64,000 nt of DNA from Janthinobacterium sp. TB1-E2 (lineage in GTDB: Bacteria; Pseudomonadota; Gammaproteobacteria; Burkholderiales; Burkholderiaceae_D): assembly GCF_036885605.1 (NCBI RefSeq), contig NZ_CP142523.1:4712001-4776000 (forward strand), written 5' to 3'. Shown here in pieces: positions 63,428 through 64,000 of this stretch. The number at the start of each line of letters is the position of its first letter. Position 1 is the stretch's first letter. A program made the position numbers and the translations under genes. Below the pieces are notes generated by a model. That model made no database searches. It was not told the origin of the DNA and saw nothing but the letters and a program-made list of their open reading frames with translations.

Positions 63428-63456
63428 ATTATATGTCGCTTGTTCCATATTTGCAA
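63428..63456 (-). promoter_or_regulatory. tRNA-Asn copy 4 promoter
   Basis: TTGCAA, 17-base spacer, TATAAT; the discriminator is less GC-rich than in the other three. Confidence 0.75.
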
Positions 63457-63547
63457 GACCGACACTGCATCATCACAAACACGGCCATCGCCGACTTTCT
63501 ACCGCCATCAGCGCCGCACTTGCATGCAGCGCCGAAGAAGCAAGATA

Positions 63548-64000
63548 TTAAAGCACTTTGGCGATCGCGTCAATGACGATGTCGATATTGCGCGAGTTCA
63601 ATGCTGCCACGCAGATACGGCCCGTGTCGACGGCGTAGATCGATTGCTCTCGCAAGGACGCCACCTGCTCCTTGGTGAGACCCGAGTACGAGAACATGCC
63701 GATTTGCTGGCGCACGAATTCGAAGTCGTGGCCTGGCGCCTTGGCTTTCAGCTTTTCCACGAAGGCATTGCGCATTTCACGGATGCGCACGCGCATGCCG
63801 GCCAGTTCCTCTTCCCACAACTGGCGCAGTTCTGGCGTAGCCAGCACGGTGGCGACCACCTTGCCGCCGTGTACTGGCGGATTCGAGTAGTTGGTGCGCA
63901 CGACACGCTTCAGCTGCGACAGCAAACGGGCCGCTTCGTCGGCGCTTGAGGCGACGACGCTCAGGGCGCCCACGCGCTCGCCGTACAGCGAGAACGATTT
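63548..64000 (-). CDS. tyrB: Aromatic amino acid aminotransferase, C-terminal part
   Basis: About 150 C-terminal residues; the gene continues past the right edge. The visible start includes 'SFSLYGERVGALSVVASS', just after the PLP lysine in class I aminotransferases, then 'VRTNYSNPPVHGGKVVATVL' and the substrate-binding Arg in 'RICVAALN'. It transfers amino groups to aromatic 2-oxo acids or oxaloacetate. The TyrB/AspC choice rests on sequence resemblance. Confidence 0.88.
   Translation of the reverse strand, partial: KSFSLYGERVGALSVVASSADEAARLLSQLKRVVRTNYSNPPVHGGKVVATVLATPELRQLWEEELAGMRVRIREMRNAFVEKLKAKAPGHDFEFVRQQIGMFSYSGLTKEQVASLREQSIYAVDTGRICVAALNSRNIDIVIDAIAKVL

Overview
The window is a high-GC chromosomal segment from a betaproteobacterium. 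The isc operon layout, the DUF3619/DUF3106 genes behind an ECF sigma factor, and protein sequences throughout suggest the Oxalobacteraceae (Janthinobacterium/Massilia-like). That assignment is inferred from protein character, not from a marker search. No prophage, integrase, insertion sequence or CRISPR array is visible. The window is mostly dense operons with short gaps.

Layout. 1-3.1 kb: two tandem SIMPL-domain secreted proteins, an MFS exporter and a small membrane protein. 3.1-7.1 kb: ilvB-ilvN-ilvC (branched-chain amino acid synthesis) with a recognisable promoter, a 164-bp palindrome on the ilvC stop codon and a terminator. 7.1-9.9 kb: an ECF sigma factor operon (sigma, DUF3619, DUF3106, RDD), then a truncated haemoglobin behind an FNR-like palindrome. 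9.9-10.9 kb: an RluF-type pseudouridine synthase and a REPIN-like repeat. 10.8-17.6 kb: the complete isc operon (iscR-S-U-A-hscB-hscA-fdx-iscX) with an IscR box upstream and a methyltransferase gene at its end.

17.7-30.6 kb: mixed genes, namely NADAR, a divergent uracil-DNA-glycosylase-like protein, a periplasmic-sensor GGDEF protein, maleylacetoacetate isomerase/fumarylacetoacetate hydrolase/VOC genes facing a LysR regulator, a ChaC-like cyclotransferase, a radical SAM gene with a near-perfect LexA box, a DTW protein, a chemoreceptor ending in a CheR/CheB-docking-like pentapeptide, a lipocalin and a solute-binding protein.

30.7-48.7 kb: a type VI secretion cluster in two opposed blocks. The minus-strand block is lipoprotein-tssB-tssC-hcp-tssE-tssH-tssA; the plus-strand block is tssJ-tssK-tssL; then come tssM-tagF-OmpA-like on the minus strand and an upstream M15 peptidase. 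tssF, tssG, vgrG and effectors are absent from the window.

48.7-64 kb: hydrolase and VOC genes, an unknown 127-residue protein, a GntR regulator, an NCS2 purine permease, GtrA, and a three-subunit membrane sugar/alcohol dehydrogenase (Tat small subunit, GMC flavoprotein, triheme cytochrome c). Next is a cassette with a PRMT-like methyltransferase facing GNAT, Asp/Asn beta-hydroxylase and sulfotransferase genes. This is the best candidate here for an undescribed modification pathway. The window ends with a small secreted Cys-rich protein, a Dabb protein, an AT-richer hydrolase and a partial tyrB. Four identical tRNA-Asn(GTT) genes, each with its own promoter and terminator, lie at 50.7, 61.5, 63.2 and 63.4 kb.
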